Under the pieces are notes generated by a model. It was not told the DNA's origin and searched no databases. It was given only the letters and a program-made list of their open reading frames with translations. Below are positions 44,811 through 56,518 of a stretch of DNA of 64,000 nt, one piece after another; the first letter of the stretch is position 1; every line of letters begins with the position of its first letter. This DNA is from Perilla frutescens (Eukaryota > Streptophyta > Magnoliopsida > Lamiales > Lamiaceae), in the NCBI GenBank assembly GCA_026008535.1, contig BRKX01000007.1, forward strand, positions 60,253,001 through 60,317,000, in the 5' to 3' direction. Position numbers and translations under genes: made by a program.

Positions 44811-46125
44811 ATTTTAATATTTAGTATCGTGTCATGCTTACAAGTATAAAAGCATATAATTTTAGACAGGATGAAATGAGGTCGATCCACAGGGAATGAG
44901 AATTAAAGCTTGACAATACAAATACCACAACTTATAGATTGGTAAATTATCTAGACTATGACTTAGTGAGAGTTGATTTTCGTCCACAATACCAAAACAT
45001 AAACTTAAAAGATCAAATACCAAATAAAAACAACTTTAAACAACAAATTTAAAACTATAATATCAATGCAAGAACTCAAGATCTAAAAAGAAATGGTTTA
45101 AGATAACAAGTTAAATGCAAGACTCTAGGACATGGATACACAATGCTACTCTTGAACATACAACAAGGGTTATCCCCATAATCATGCTTTGTTCAATGAT
45201 AGGAAGACCACGAATATAGTAAGAGCATCTCTCGAATATCTCTTAAATTGCAAATGTGACAAGGATGATTATCACTAATACATTCCAAGGTCACACCTAC
45301 CAAAGGCTCAAAGGGGTCACATTTCCTTCCACATATTCAACATTCAACTAAGAGTACAATTACATGGATTCAATCTATACATGCTTATGATCACAAGATG
45401 GGCAAGATGCATGTGATTCATACATTTGATGTTAAATGAAGGCTACTCAAACAACACCATTCAAGAACTAGCATGGATTAAAACCTTGACAAAGCATAAC
45501 CATAGATAAAACCCTAGTCAAGAACAAGATTCACATTATTTTCTCCACATCTTAGGGTTAGGGCTCTAGCCTTCCATATTTACAATAATATCAAGAACAA
45601 AGAGAAAAGTAACAAAACTCATTCTAAAAACAAGAGTAAGAAAATGAAGGAGAAGATAAAACCCAATATAGAACCCTCTTCTTCAATCCCTTGGCTTGAA
45701 TCCTCAAGATGGATGGTTGTGTCTTCCTCCTCTTTTTGATCTTCTTGTTCTTCAAAAATCTCCAAGTATAGTGTGTTTTTCCCTAATTTTTGAGTGGGAG
45801 AGATTGTGTTTGAAAACCCCAAAAGATATATAAGTAGTGGACCAATAATTGGATGCCAAAATTCAAATGTAATTTTCACCAGTGCAGAACTCGACCCCAG
45901 AAAGTCACGTTTAAGGGTCGAGTTTGGACCAAAGGAAAACACGTCCCTGAAGGCTCTGCAACACGGGATCTAGGTCGCATTTCGGGGTCACATTTGGACC
46001 AAAGGAAAACACGTCCCTGAAGCCTCTGCAACACGGGCTTTCAGTCACACCTCGGGGTCAAGTTTTGACTGAAGACCGAGGTGCGACCCAGCAGGGTCGC
46101 ATTTGAGTGTCGCGTGCCGCTAGCT
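44811..46125 (-). repeat. LTR-like insertion between the two ORF copies
   Basis: This DNA contains GGTCGATCCACAGGGAATGAG near 44881 and a general layout like family A (GATCTCTCAAGG box there), suggesting LTR or leader DNA of another retrotransposon. A 70-bp unit containing GGACCAAAGGAAAACACGTC is repeated in tandem at about 45921-46060. The ends are approximate and no TSD was found. Confidence 0.4.
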
Positions 46126-46815
46126 TGTGAGGCGTGACCTCAGAGATAAGGACTGGTAGGCGTTTTCCTTTGGAAGATTCAATATATCTTCAAGGAGCTT
46201 GCTCATCCTTAGAACAAGTCCTATTTTGGACTTAAATTTCCCAGTCTTCTTTGAGTCAGCAGCTTTGATGACTTGATGCTTGAATTGGGAGAATACAAAC
46301 TCTACCCAATTAGCTTGCAGTCCTTCAGCAAGGTGTATCATTACCTTGTATCTCTCTTGAGTAAGTTGACTCAATCTTCTAATGGAACCGAACATCAGTT
46401 TATTCGTGATATCGAGTAGAACTCCATACTCGGGCTTCAGGTCAGTTTTAGTTGTGGTAAAACTGAATTGTTTGCTGCAGGTTGAAGCACTCCATTCTTT
46501 CCAGTATGATTTAGCTGAATCTTTCAGATCTTGAACTGTGGACCCTTTCCTTGGAAGTTGAAAGATTTCTGCAATCTTTCTTTCAGTGATTTGAATTTTA
46601 CGCCCTTGAATCACTAAGGAGATGAGCTTCCCATCTGCAGTCACCTTTGCTTGAAGTAGGAACTCACTCACCAAGTCTTGTCTGAAGAATCTTGGTGGAG
46701 TTTCCAGATAATATAAAATTCCGGTCTTGTGGAGACTGACCAGAAGAAATGGGTTGTTTGATTCTTTAAGAATCAGCTGGAATTTCTTTCTTTCCAGAAA
46801 TTTATCTCTCATCAT
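46120..46815 (-). CDS. Retroelement extra ORF, copy A
   Basis: A 231-codon frame of unknown function. It shares with copy B the ordered blocks ETPPRFFRQDLVSEFLLQAK, KLISLVIQGRKIQITERKIA, IFQLPRKGSTVQDL, a Trp-containing YWKEW segment, LLDITNKLMFGSI and MIHLAEGLQANWVEFVFSQF. Both copies point the same way, which suggests a tandem duplication within one element. The start at 46815 (MMRDKF) is the first ATG after an upstream GA-rich leader (GA tract near 46893-46912). The C-terminus probably runs into inserted DNA, since the last residues have no counterpart in copy B. No signal peptide, zinc knuckle or catalytic motif is visible. Confidence 0.5.
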   Translation of the reverse strand: MMRDKFLERKKFQLILKESNNPFLLVSLHKTGILYYLETPPRFFRQDLVSEFLLQAKVTADGKLISLVIQGRKIQITERKIAEIFQLPRKGSTVQDLKDSAKSYWKEWSASTCSKQFSFTTTKTDLKPEYGVLLDITNKLMFGSIRRLSQLTQERYKVMIHLAEGLQANWVEFVFSQFKHQVIKAADSKKTGKFKSKIGLVLRMSKLLEDILNLPKENAYQSLSLRSRLTS

Positions 46816-47385
46816 TTGCTCGTTGAATTAAGTAAGAGCTTTGGTTGATTCAACCATTTTTGAAATTTGGCTAAATTGGAATATGTGTTTTTGAGAGAGA
46901 GAGAGAGAGAGAAAAATACTCTTTAAGGAGATGAGTGTGTGAGTATTTCTGAAAAGGTATGAGCAAGAGGTTTTATGAGTGAGAAGAGAGACTCATAAAT
47001 TTATTGGTTGAGAAAAGTAATGACCCCTTGTCATTTTTGGTCGTTGGTTTTGTAATGACCATGAGACGTGTCATTGTTTGCCAACGATCAAAAATTCAAA
47101 ATAAATGCTGACAAGAAGACATTTATTTTTAAGCAAAAGATTTTTATTTCTCAAAAGAAATAGATAAGCAACTGATTTTACAAGAAGTTATTCCTAGGGC
47201 TTCTAATCAGTTAGATTGGCCTCTAGTTCTTCTTGTTGTCAGTTCTTCTTTTCTTTGATTTTCTGGAGCTGTCTGGTATTTCCTCATTGGTTGAGGAGTC
47301 TTCTTCAGAATCTTCACTTCCAGAGTATTCTTCCAGTTTTAGGATTGAGTCAGAGAGCAGCTTTACCTGTTCCTTTTTAATCTCA

Positions 47386-47782
47386 AATTTTCGAAATCTT
47401 CATTAGAATTAAATCTAGAAATTTTGATATACATCAAAATCCCTTCCCAAATTTAATACTAAAATTTTGAAAATAAGCATGGGAATTTTATACACCAAAT
47501 TTTTGAAGCCCCATAGAAAATAAAATCTGAAATTTGATGTTCATGAAAGTACCATTCAAATCTTATTTTATATGGACCGAAAATTAACATAGATTAAAAT
47601 TTGAATTTTGCTAAAACCATAAAAAAAATCCATTCAAATTTTAATACTATACCATTCGAATTTTATACCCAATTAAATATGAAAATCTAAGCACCTTAAA
47701 TTCATCAACAAGTTTAATGAAAAATTCGAACATACATAGAATTAATTCTTTACCAGAGCCAAAATCTGCTTTGATACCAATT
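47386..47782 (-). repeat. Copia leader and primer site fragment
   Basis: The sequence contains units like those of the 31004-33440 leader (ATTAAATCTAGAAATTTTGA at 47407, AAATCTGAAATTTGATG at 47522). On the minus strand TGGTATCAAAGC (complement of 47768-47779) is a tRNA-Met-type primer site directly after the LTR end. Confidence 0.6.
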
Positions 47783-48231
47783 ATTAGTTTTTTTTTTCCG
47801 AATTGTAGCCCCATAGGATCTATTTGGATGCCATTAATTCTATGTTCATATAAATCATAATTTATGTATGACATTAATTATCCTATGTTGAATTAACATG
47901 CAAGTCCAATTTTGAATCGATCGCAGTGAAAGAAAATTTAAACAATCAAAATCGGTACTTACAAATATTGTCGGGTTGCTCACAGGATTAAAGGTCTAAT
48001 TCCGTTGTTGATGGAGACACATGGACGATGAATTTCCTCTCCATGAAGTTTGAATCTCTACAGCACCAATATTCTACTTCTCGATCTTCAACTGTATTCT
48101 CGAACCTTGTCTGGATGTAGGGTAGGCTACAAACTACTACACTATATGGAAACCCTAGGAATCAAGAGATCATAAGAGGGGTTGTATTAACTGTGTTAAA
48201 TTTTGTGCCCCACCCCTTAATTAAGTAAAGG
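47783..48231 (-). repeat. Copia 5' LTR, first part
   Basis: Related to the LTR at 33443: shared order of a T-rich end, CATATAAATCATAATTTATG, GATTAAAGGTCTAATTCCGT and a GATGTAGGGTAGGCTAC block. It is interrupted at 48231 by the long solo LTR and resumes at 52405. Confidence 0.65.
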
Positions 48232-51200
48232 TGTAACATCCCATAATTTCAGAGAGTTCTCTAAATTAATTTAGAAGACTAAAGAAAATAATTGGAGCTA
48301 AAATAAAGTAAAACAGATGTAAGTCGCGACCTTTTTGTGTATTTTATGTGAAAATCGATTATGAGATTTTGCGTTTGTCTCCGAAAGATAGTCAATATTG
48401 GTCTTTTCTGGAATGTAACGACCTAAAGGAAGTTGTTGGTGCTTTCAGAATTTTATTCTGACCTCTACAAGAGTCCCGAAATTTAAAATCGTAAAGGGAA
48501 AACCTGTGAATAGTAATTTCTGCGAGTGTTCGTGATTCGAAAAATTTATGAAATCCCTCTCATTGATCTGAGACTTGTTCTATCAAGCCTATCTTATAGG
48601 AAATGGCCCAAGGAATCCACTCGCGTTCACGGATTGCCAATCTGAGGTCAATCGAACACTCGACAGTAAAATCTATCAGTCAAAATGAATAGTAAAAGTA
48701 ATTTTTGAAAGGGAATCTTTCTTCAGACGACTTCCTCGTCATCCTGAGTTGGGTTGGTTCAATAGTACTCGAGTCAACGAATCTTCCGGTATTTTCGAAT
48801 TTTGTGTCGGAGGTCATTTGGACCTCGCCATTGAATAAAGCAACTTTAATTGAATCCGGAAATCACTTTATCAGTATTTTATATCCGAAAAAGTTATACC
48901 CACCCTGAAGTCCCTTTTCCTATAAATAGGGGAGGGGGGAGCTCATTTCTCCTTGCTCATTCTCTCTCTTCTCTCTTTTTCTCTCTCGTTCGTGTTGACG
49001 AACGAGAGAAACTCAGGCCTGAGCCGAGTGAATCGCGCATGCGGGCCCAGGTTAAGTTTTGTTTGGGGGGGGAGGGTGCTGCTGCGGGAACAGCTGTCGA
49101 GCATCGGAAGGCTGCCGGAGAGCCGCCGCCGCTGCCGTGGATGGCCGGAAATCGCCGTCGTCGTGCCGCTGTCGCGACGCCGCTTCGGATGTCTCGTTTC
49201 AGTCCATTTCTTATCCTTTATAGTTGAAATTTTAATATGTTGTGTATTTTAAATAGTTCTTCATTTCTTATGTTGAGTGAGTTGTCGTCCGGTGGCCGGA
49301 AACCGGCGAAAACGCCAGAAAACATGAAAAATAAAGGGGCGCCGATCAGTTTCTGTTTTGGCCCATTTTTGCCCGTTTCGGGTCTTCAAATCGAAAAAGT
49401 TTGAACTAGAAAGTTGCTCGAAATATTATTTCCTATAGGACTGCCAAGTTTCATAATTTTTTGATAAGTTTTGATTAAAGTCGATTATTTTAATCATACG
49501 GTTATTTTTATAACTAGAGCATGTGATTTCAGAAAATTCTGAAAATTATATAGTTTAATAAAGATATATGTGGGGTCATGCCTGATTATTTTCATAATTT
49601 TTGGATAAGTAAAAAGTGCAATCGAGGTTAGCTGTGAGAAATTTGATTAAAATGGCAAGTTACGGAAAGTGACATCTGTCAAATCTTTTATTCTCATTAA
49701 ATCAGAAATTATATTTTGGAATTTATTTCCTTGTGTTGAAGTTGTACGAGGTCTCTAGAGTCGCGCATTCTTAGTTGAAATATAATTAAAGTAAATAAAA
49801 GCTCCAATTAAATTAAAGTCGAGTTCTTAAAATTAGAGTAGCAATCCTAAAATAAGGGTTGACCTTGTAGGACTTGTTGAGCCGGTCAGAGGAGCTGACG
49901 AATGAGTATCGAGAAGTTTGATCACCCGAGTTGAGCTAATCGAGGTGGTTTTATTTGCAAAACCTATCTATATTTGAGTTATTAACTCATAAATGTGATA
50001 GTCATAGTCAGAATATCCAAATAAAATATTTGAGAAATTATCTGCTCAAGTCTCTGCTAGAGTAATAGTATTATACTGTTGTATAATTAATGAGAATATA
50101 GTATTATACTGATGTATAATTATTGAGAACATAGATTATGCTGTGCCCTAATTATTGAGAACATAAATTATGCTTTGCCATAATTACTGAGAACATAGAT
50201 TATGCTTCATCATAATTATTGAGAATATAAATTATGATTTATCACAATAAGCGAATATAGATTATGCTTTGATATAATTAAATAGAATAGATTATGCCTT
50301 GTCATAACTAAAGTCTATGGGTTAAAAGTTAAGGTTATAGTTTAAAGTTCATAGTTTATAGATTAAGGTTAGAGTTTATGTTTAAAGTCTAAAAGTCATA
50401 GTTTAAAGTTGCAGTATATTAAATGTTTATTGTGTATTGATTATACGTGTGTATAATAAGTTGTACTCTTTAGCTTGTGCTTTCAACATTAAACTCAAGT
50501 TATAGAATGATTTCCGTTTAAGGAATAAGAAGCATAATTGAACTAAGTTGTTAGAGGAATTAAAGGTTAGCCTAGTTGCTATATTTAGAGGATGACATAG
50601 TTTTTATGCTTTTGTCATATTATGCGCTTTATAGAGAACATAGAACAAAGGATAGACAGGAACTGTGATTCTTGCAGTTGTGATGTTATTCACTAAAGGT
50701 GTCACTGTGAGGTAACCCCTGCACATACACGTGATCTGGGCATCACTATAAGGAGTCAATGCTAGGTAACCCCTGGTATACTCAAGGGTCAATGCTAGGT
50801 GATCCCTGGTACACTCTTCTCGGATTAGTGAGGTAACCCCTCCCTTTTCCTATCAGCGACATGTCATAGAGTGCAGTAGACGACAGAAGGAGCTACAGGG
50901 TACCAAAGAGAAGTAAAAGGTTTGCAGAAATGGGAAGGGCTTTCGCATTTTGCTTTCCATTATCTGTATTTATATTTTGGATATTCTGTTACAGTTTTTA
51001 TTAAAGATTGAGTTAAAAGTTTAACCCACTGAGTGCTTTAGTACTCACGCTTCAAAATATTTTCAAAATGTTTTTCACAGTTTGAGATGCTGGAGGTGAT
51101 GGCTCGATGTACTGTTGTGGGTTGATCATGTCTTGCCGTCTCGTTCAGGCTAAATTATTGCTTATGAGTATGTTATTATGTGATACACTATTACTTCATT

Positions 51201-51355
51201 GTTTTTCGCTTAAACTCTGATACAATTGCCCCATAGTATGATTGCATGCTATGTTTTATTTTTGGGCTTATCTGAATTATATACCTTAATTGAATTATGA
51301 TAAATAAAGCCCCATTTCTTTTCATAAATCCAAGCATATTTCATTACAGTTTTCA

Positions 51356-52101
51356 ACCTATGAGTTGGTCATATTTGGTTGAGTCTTGGATTCTGTTTAC
51401 TTTTCAATTGACCTATGAATAGGTCTTATCTTGATTAATTGCTTCTGTCCTATGAATGGGACATAAAATAGTTTATTTGCCTCTGGCCTATTGATGGGTC
51501 TTAGTTGTTGTGACCTATGGAGAGGTCTTGCTTATTTGAAGAGTCAGAATCCTATCTATTAATTGTTGGATTCTGTTTTTTTTTTTTTTTTTGGAAGAAC
51601 ACCCCTAGAAGGGGTGGGACATTCGGCACCATGCCCAGCCTGTATATAAATCGCAAATCATCTCGTACAAAGTCATAGGTGGAATGTGTCCCAAAAGTGA
51701 ACACACCCCTAGCCAAGTACTCGAAATGGAAATAAAACAGCAAATAAGAGAGGATGCAACCACAGACCGGATGCTATCCCCAAAAGCCAAATGAAAAACA
51801 GAAGGTGGAGCACAGCCCAAGACTGACTGCAACTCCAAACTGGAACTAATAAGAAACAAATACAAGACACAAAAGTGGAACATCACCATCTAACTATATC
51901 GAAAACGAAAGTTGGGATATCCCAACTGATCCATCCTCACCAAGGAGAGTAAATATCGCGGAGCAGATCCCGAGTCATAGAAAGTAAGCGTAGGGGTCTA
52001 AACCCCCCTACTAGCCTGAAAATTAGCTGCCCGGTTCCCCTCACGATGAATGTGTGAGAACCGAACATGTCTGTTTGAATTTGATCAGCCTATGAATAGG
52101 C
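51356..52101 (+). repeat. Series of short hairpins CCTATGAATAGG type
   Basis: Six 14-16 bp inverted repeats occur in a row (51356, 51410, 51447, 51485, 51512, and 52088 after the LINE). Examples are GACCTATGAATAGGTC, GTCCTATGAATGGGAC and GCCTATGAATAGGC. A similar series occupies about 60925-61190 in the related LTR. Confidence 0.7.
51579..52069 (-). mobile_element. 5'-truncated LINE with RNase H tail
   Basis: A T17 run at the left is the poly(A) tail of a minus-strand insertion. At the right end the minus strand encodes HVRFSHIHREGNRAANFQA, the C-terminal signature of the RNase H domain of plant L1-type LINEs, then a stop and ~450 bases of 3' untranslated DNA. The word TCTGTTT occurs on both sides (51572-51578 and 52070-52076) as a short TSD. 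The interrupted LTR joins correctly across it. Confidence 0.8.
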
Positions 52102-52404
52102 ATTCTTTTGACTTGATTGAATCATTTGACTTCGTTGATACGTTGAAAGACCTGGATTTCTTTCAGTTACAGAGGTTATGCTGCCCAAATTTCTGCGGCA
52201 TATAACCTATTCTTGTTCTAAAGCCATTTCATTTGATTATCATAAATAGTACTTCCTTTTTTAGTAATACCCCGACCCTCATTTATTATTCCTTTTGGGA
52301 CCGGGACATTACAAAGGACCCCCTGGATTTTGGATCAAGTTATCTTTTTCCTTGTATTTTTCCCGTAATATCCCCGTCCTAATCCTCGGGACTGGGGTGT
52401 TACA

Positions 52405-53090
52405 GAAGGGGTGGATGAAAATCAACTCTCCAAACCCTAATGGCTTTGGGCCTCCAATTCTTGTTCTATTCCCAATCCATTATGGTTATATTGGGCTACA
52501 ACAGGGATATAGAAGAATATTAAATTGGTCTACTAATTTATTTAATTTCTAATATCCATAACAAGGATATAAATAAATAAATAAAGTATTATTTTTATTC
52601 CACTAAAGAAATAAACTGACCTACCAATTTAATGCATATTTACGAATATGCTTTCTCCTTTAGTCGAGCCATTTCTCATGTTTAATATATAATGCTCATT
52701 AATTAATTATGTAAGGTTCTGGTAGCTATAATTAATTAATATCTTGTTCCAAGAGTAGTACCGCACGACTTCCGTATCATGTTAAGAATAAATTAATATT
52801 TTGTCTGCAGTGCTTCCCATGATCTTTGTGCTTCCTCAATGAGACATTATCAACCTGGCGCACCAGGACACAGTGGCCATATATATAATATATTGCACGA
52901 CCCATTATATATGTAAATGTCATTGCCCAAAATATGGAAGTTGTTGATCATATCAAAGAATCTCACTCATTAATAAATCAAAGCAGTCGACACAACATAT
53001 ATATATCCGCCAATATATATGGATTAAGAACCTGAACTTTATGGATCTTTATATAATCACTTAAGGTCAGAATAGACAATAGTATCATAT
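52405..53090 (-). repeat. Copia 5' LTR, second part
   Basis: Continues the LTR broken at 48231. It shares with 33880-34560 the blocks CCAAACCCTAATGGCTTTGG, TATTAAATTGGTCTACTAAT, CAACCTGGCGCACCAGGACA and GCACGACCCAT. It fades at about 53090 without an LTR end. Confidence 0.65.
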
Positions 53091-54120
53091 CAAAAAAATT
53101 GAGTACATTTTGTACTCTTAATTATAAAAAATTAAAATAACATATATAATAATATTCCAAATCAAAAAAATAAATAAATTTGTTCATCGCACAGAAGAAA
53201 TACTAGTATTAGTTAAAACCATATCACATAACACTCTTACGGTATATTGTAACAAATTAAAGAATATTTTGGGAATGATAATTTTATGAAAATTTTTAAT
53301 AGATCCAAACATTTAGGTATAAAGTCATTCACTTACAATATTATTACTATATATAAATTAATTTTGAAATCACATAAAGACATCATAATAAAATGAAAAA
53401 AACTTGTGTAAGATTATCTGATGGATCAAAATGCGTCAAACGGATCTTTTAATCCGAATCCAATATAAGAAGGTGCTGGATTTTTCGTAATTATTTTGTT
53501 TGAAAGTTATTATCTTTAATACTAAAAAAATGTAAAAACAAGTATCAATATTTTTTTTCGCGTGCAAAAAGTAATGGTAACAATTTTGTAATTATTTGAA
53601 TCATGAAAAGGGCGATGACATTTTTGTAATTATTAGAATAAGAAAAAAGTATTATTTATAATAGTGAAAAATATTATTTCTAATATTAAAAATCATCATT
53701 TTCTGGATCAGGTTGGATAAGAGGAGTTGTCTTATAGATTAAGTCCATGGGATTATCTCATAAAAGTGTGCCTCTAATAAAATTATATAATCAGTACACC
53801 AAAATAGAATTAAATATTATACTATAGGAGTCTTGTGTGAGACTATCTTACGGATCAAAATCCGTAAAACGAATTAAGTTCTAAATTCAAACACAATTAG
53901 ACACCAACAAAAATACAAAAGAAAATTCTAAACACGACCTCCGTTTTACTCTCTATAACTCCACTATTTTATAAAATATAAATATAAATATGATATGACT
54001 CTTTTACCCCTTAACCCCAAATACTTAAAACCCTATTATAGTCCCGTATTTAATTTTAATATAAATATTATTTAAATTAACATTTTTGAATTTATAGCTC
54101 ATCTAAAATCCTAACCAAAA
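53091..54120. other. AT-rich intergenic DNA, no gene seen
   Basis: No gene is supported. Two segments (about 53403-53455 and 53826-53880) share GTGT(A/G)AGA(T/C)TATCT(G/T)A(T/C)GGATC-type words and AAAATGCGTCAAACG-like continuations, a common plant short repeat. Confidence 0.5.
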
Positions 54121-55344
54121 TAACAAAAAGCCCCACTCTTAGGCGAACATTGTTGTACAAGAATGTTGTAATTTTCGTCTTTGTCGCTCCGATGAAGGTT
54201 TTGTATATCCTGCATCGGGATGCATTTGCATTCCTTGTCTTTTTTTGACAAGTGTCCCACTGATAACATGAAATATTAAAAAAAAAAAAAAAACCCAATC
54301 CAGCCTATTGAGAAACACATCTAAGACAGCAGATCTATAGGCTATTGTGTTTCTACAGTGGAATCCTGGTGATTTTTAATTTGCTTATTTGATTATTTTA
54401 TTCATCTCAATTTAATTAATTACTTATTTAATTATTTTAGGCAAAACATTATTTTGGTCCCAGTACTTTTAAATTTTTTTTGAATTGGGTCTCTATATTT
54501 TATTTGGTTAAAATGAAGTCCCTATACAATCAATTTGATTAAAATGAGGTCCATGTACTATCAATTTTGATAAAATCAAGTCCCTCGGTGACTTGATTTT
54601 ATCTAAATTCATAATATAGAGACTTGATTTTAACCAAATTAATTGTACATGGACCAAATTTAAAAATAAAAATAAAATTAAAAATTGAAAAAATAAATAA
54701 ACAAAAATAAAAAATAAATATATATTGAACTTTTTAAGTAAAAAATTCATTTAAAAATTAAAAGATAAATTTAATTAATTTTTTTAAACCACTATAATAT
54801 TATATTTGGGATAAGGGCCAAATTGGCTACTGAACTTATTTGGGGGGCTCAATTGGGTCACCACAAGTTTTTTGGGCTCAATTGGGCCACCGCGATGTTA
54901 AAATTGGCTCAATCGAGCCACCGCGTATCGGAGCTCTAACGAGCTCCGTTAAGTTTTGCCTAAACTACATCGTTTTATTCATTTTTTGACCCGACCCAAT
55001 GCTAACCCATACCCCGACCCACTCTCAATCCAAAAACCCGACCCAAACTTCTAAATCCACAAAATATCAAAAATTTGGGGATTTCTTGATTCCTAATTTC
55101 TACAGTTCTGGTTCTTAGGGAAATCCCCAAAATCAAAAATTCCACAAATCCCCCCACCATCCCAAATCACCAGCACGGTAAGAAAAGAATGAGGGTTTAG
55201 AGAGAGGATATTGGGATTTTCTTCGAGGGTGGTTGCCCCTCTCTCTTTACCCACTGATTTCTCTGCATAAAAAATCCAACAGCCCTTTCAGCTGCAATTA
55301 ACAATAACCTTCAATAAGTAATGACTCATCGTCGCTAAGAAAAT

Positions 55345-55411
<67 letters not shown>
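55345..55411 (+). repeat. Compound microsatellite (TC)n(AT)n(GT)n
   Basis: About nine TC, nine AT and fifteen GT units in direct succession inside the Pack-MULE centre. Confidence 0.95.
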
Positions 55412-55413
<2 letters not shown>

Positions 55414-55419
55414 GGGGCT

Positions 55420-55548
55420 ATGACGATGATAATTATTGATTCTTCTGAGCTAATGGATCGGGCAGTAGGAAGGAGAGACCCGTATCTTGGTGGGATGACC
55501 CGGACGGCGTCTGCTTATGAGATGCAACCGGTATTTCTGCAGCCATGA
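55420..55548 (+). CDS. Short ORF in the Pack-MULE centre, possible captured fragment
   Basis: Forty-two codons from ATG (55420) to TGA (55546-55548). The predicted peptide starts MTMIIIDSSELMDRAVGRRD and has the composition of a normal plant protein N-terminus. It follows a CT-rich, leader-like sequence, as would be seen if a host 5' untranslated region and first exon had been captured. I do not recognise the parent gene. Expression and function are unknown, and the ORF could be chance. Confidence 0.3.
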   Translation: MTMIIIDSSELMDRAVGRRDPYLGGMTRTASAYEMQPVFLQP

Positions 55549-56518
55549 CTTGGTTGTTCAATCCTCTTCTGCCGCATCACTACCGTACATCTGAGCCCCA
55601 TCTTCACTTCACCTCATTTTTTTATCGTTGATTTCTTTAATTTTATATTTTCATTTATCATTCTCGTAACATCTGATTTGGGATGGTGGGGGGATTTGTG
55701 GAATTTTTGATTTTGGGGATTTTCCTAAGAACCCTAATTGCAGAATTAGGAATCAAGAAATCCCCAAATTTTTGATATTTTGTGGATTTTAGAAGTTTTG
55801 GTCGAATTTTTAGATTGAGAGTGGGTCGGGGTATGGGTTAGCATTGGGTCGGGTAAAAAATAAACAAAACGACGTCATTTTGGCAAAACTTAACGGAGCC
55901 CGTTAGGGTTCCGTTACGCGATGGCCCAATTGAGCCAATTTTAACATCGCGGTGGCCCAATTGAGCCCAAAAAAGTTGTAGTGACCCAATTGAGCCCCAC
56001 AAATAAGTTCAGTGGCCAATTTGGCCCTTATCCCTATTATATTTTGATTTTGATTTATAGTTTTTTTCAAAAAATTCAAACAATACTTTTAAAATTTTGA
56101 TTTTTATTTAATTGAATTTTTTATTTTATTTGACTATTGTTTGATTTTTGTTAATTTACTCTTTTGAAAATAAATTAAAATTACATAATTTTATAAAAAT
56201 TAAATTATTTATTTTTTTGCAATTTATTTTTAAAATTAAAAAAATGAATAAAATAATTTAAACAATTTTTTTATTTTTTTTTAAATTATAAATAAAAATA
56301 AAACTTAAAATTACATTAGTTTCAAAAAATATAATTAAATTTATATTTTATTTTAATTTAATTTTTAACTTAAAAAATCAATTTTTATTTTTATTTAATT
56401 ATTTTTTCAATTTTTATTAGTTTATTTTTTAAAATAATGAATTTTTATTTTTATTTTTAAACTGAGTCCATATACTATCAATTTTAGTTAAAATCAAGTC
56501 CCTCTACTATCAACTTAG

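Larger units (their letters stand above)
41145..47385 (-). mobile_element. SIRE-like element internal region, 5' part missing
   Basis: On the minus strand this DNA runs into the purine tract and 3' LTR at 41144. It holds two homologous reading frames (46815-46120 and about 43669-42041) but no gag, protease, integrase or reverse transcriptase motif. It stops near 47385 where a different copia leader starts. SIRE-type copia elements carry an extra frame between pol and the 3' LTR, so these frames may occupy that position; this is inference. Confidence 0.45.
48232..52404 (+). mobile_element. Long solo LTR (Tekay/Del-like) with nested LINE
   Basis: Begins TGTAACATCCC and ends GACTGGGGTGTTACA, splitting a copia LTR that continues on both sides. 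The flanks AAAGG (48227-48231) and GAAGG (52405-52409) are a 5-bp duplication with one change. A TATA box TATAAATAGG lies at 48921-48930, with a GC-rich segment at about 49020-49200. No primer site or coding region is present, so it is a solo LTR; without the LINE it is about 3.7 kb. It is a distant relative of the LTR at 58301-61412, sharing TATCTTATAGGAAAT, GGTTCAATAGTACTCGAG and TCTGAGGTCATTTG-like blocks. Confidence 0.8.
54808..56034 (+). mobile_element. Pack-MULE-like element with 360-bp inverted termini
   Basis: Terminal inverted repeats of about 362 bp (54808-55169 and 55674-56034) begin GGGATAAGGGCCAAATTGGC and are flanked by a perfect 10-bp duplication TATTATATTT (54798-54807 and 56035-56044), within the 8-11 bp range of Mutator-like elements. 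The 504-bp centre is unrelated to the arms and includes a compound microsatellite and a short ORF. It lacks a transposase. Such elements often carry captured host-gene pieces. Confidence 0.88.

Noticed and set aside
45619..45942. 107-codon minus-strand frame in the LTR-like insertion
   Set aside because: Low-complexity Glu-rich and Leu/Phe-rich parts, no motif; likely chance in LTR DNA.
54130..54262. CXXC-type zinc finger (CDCA7-like) in the foldback arms
   Set aside because: The peptide CYQWDTCQKKTR only loosely resembles that family and the Cys spacing does not fit.
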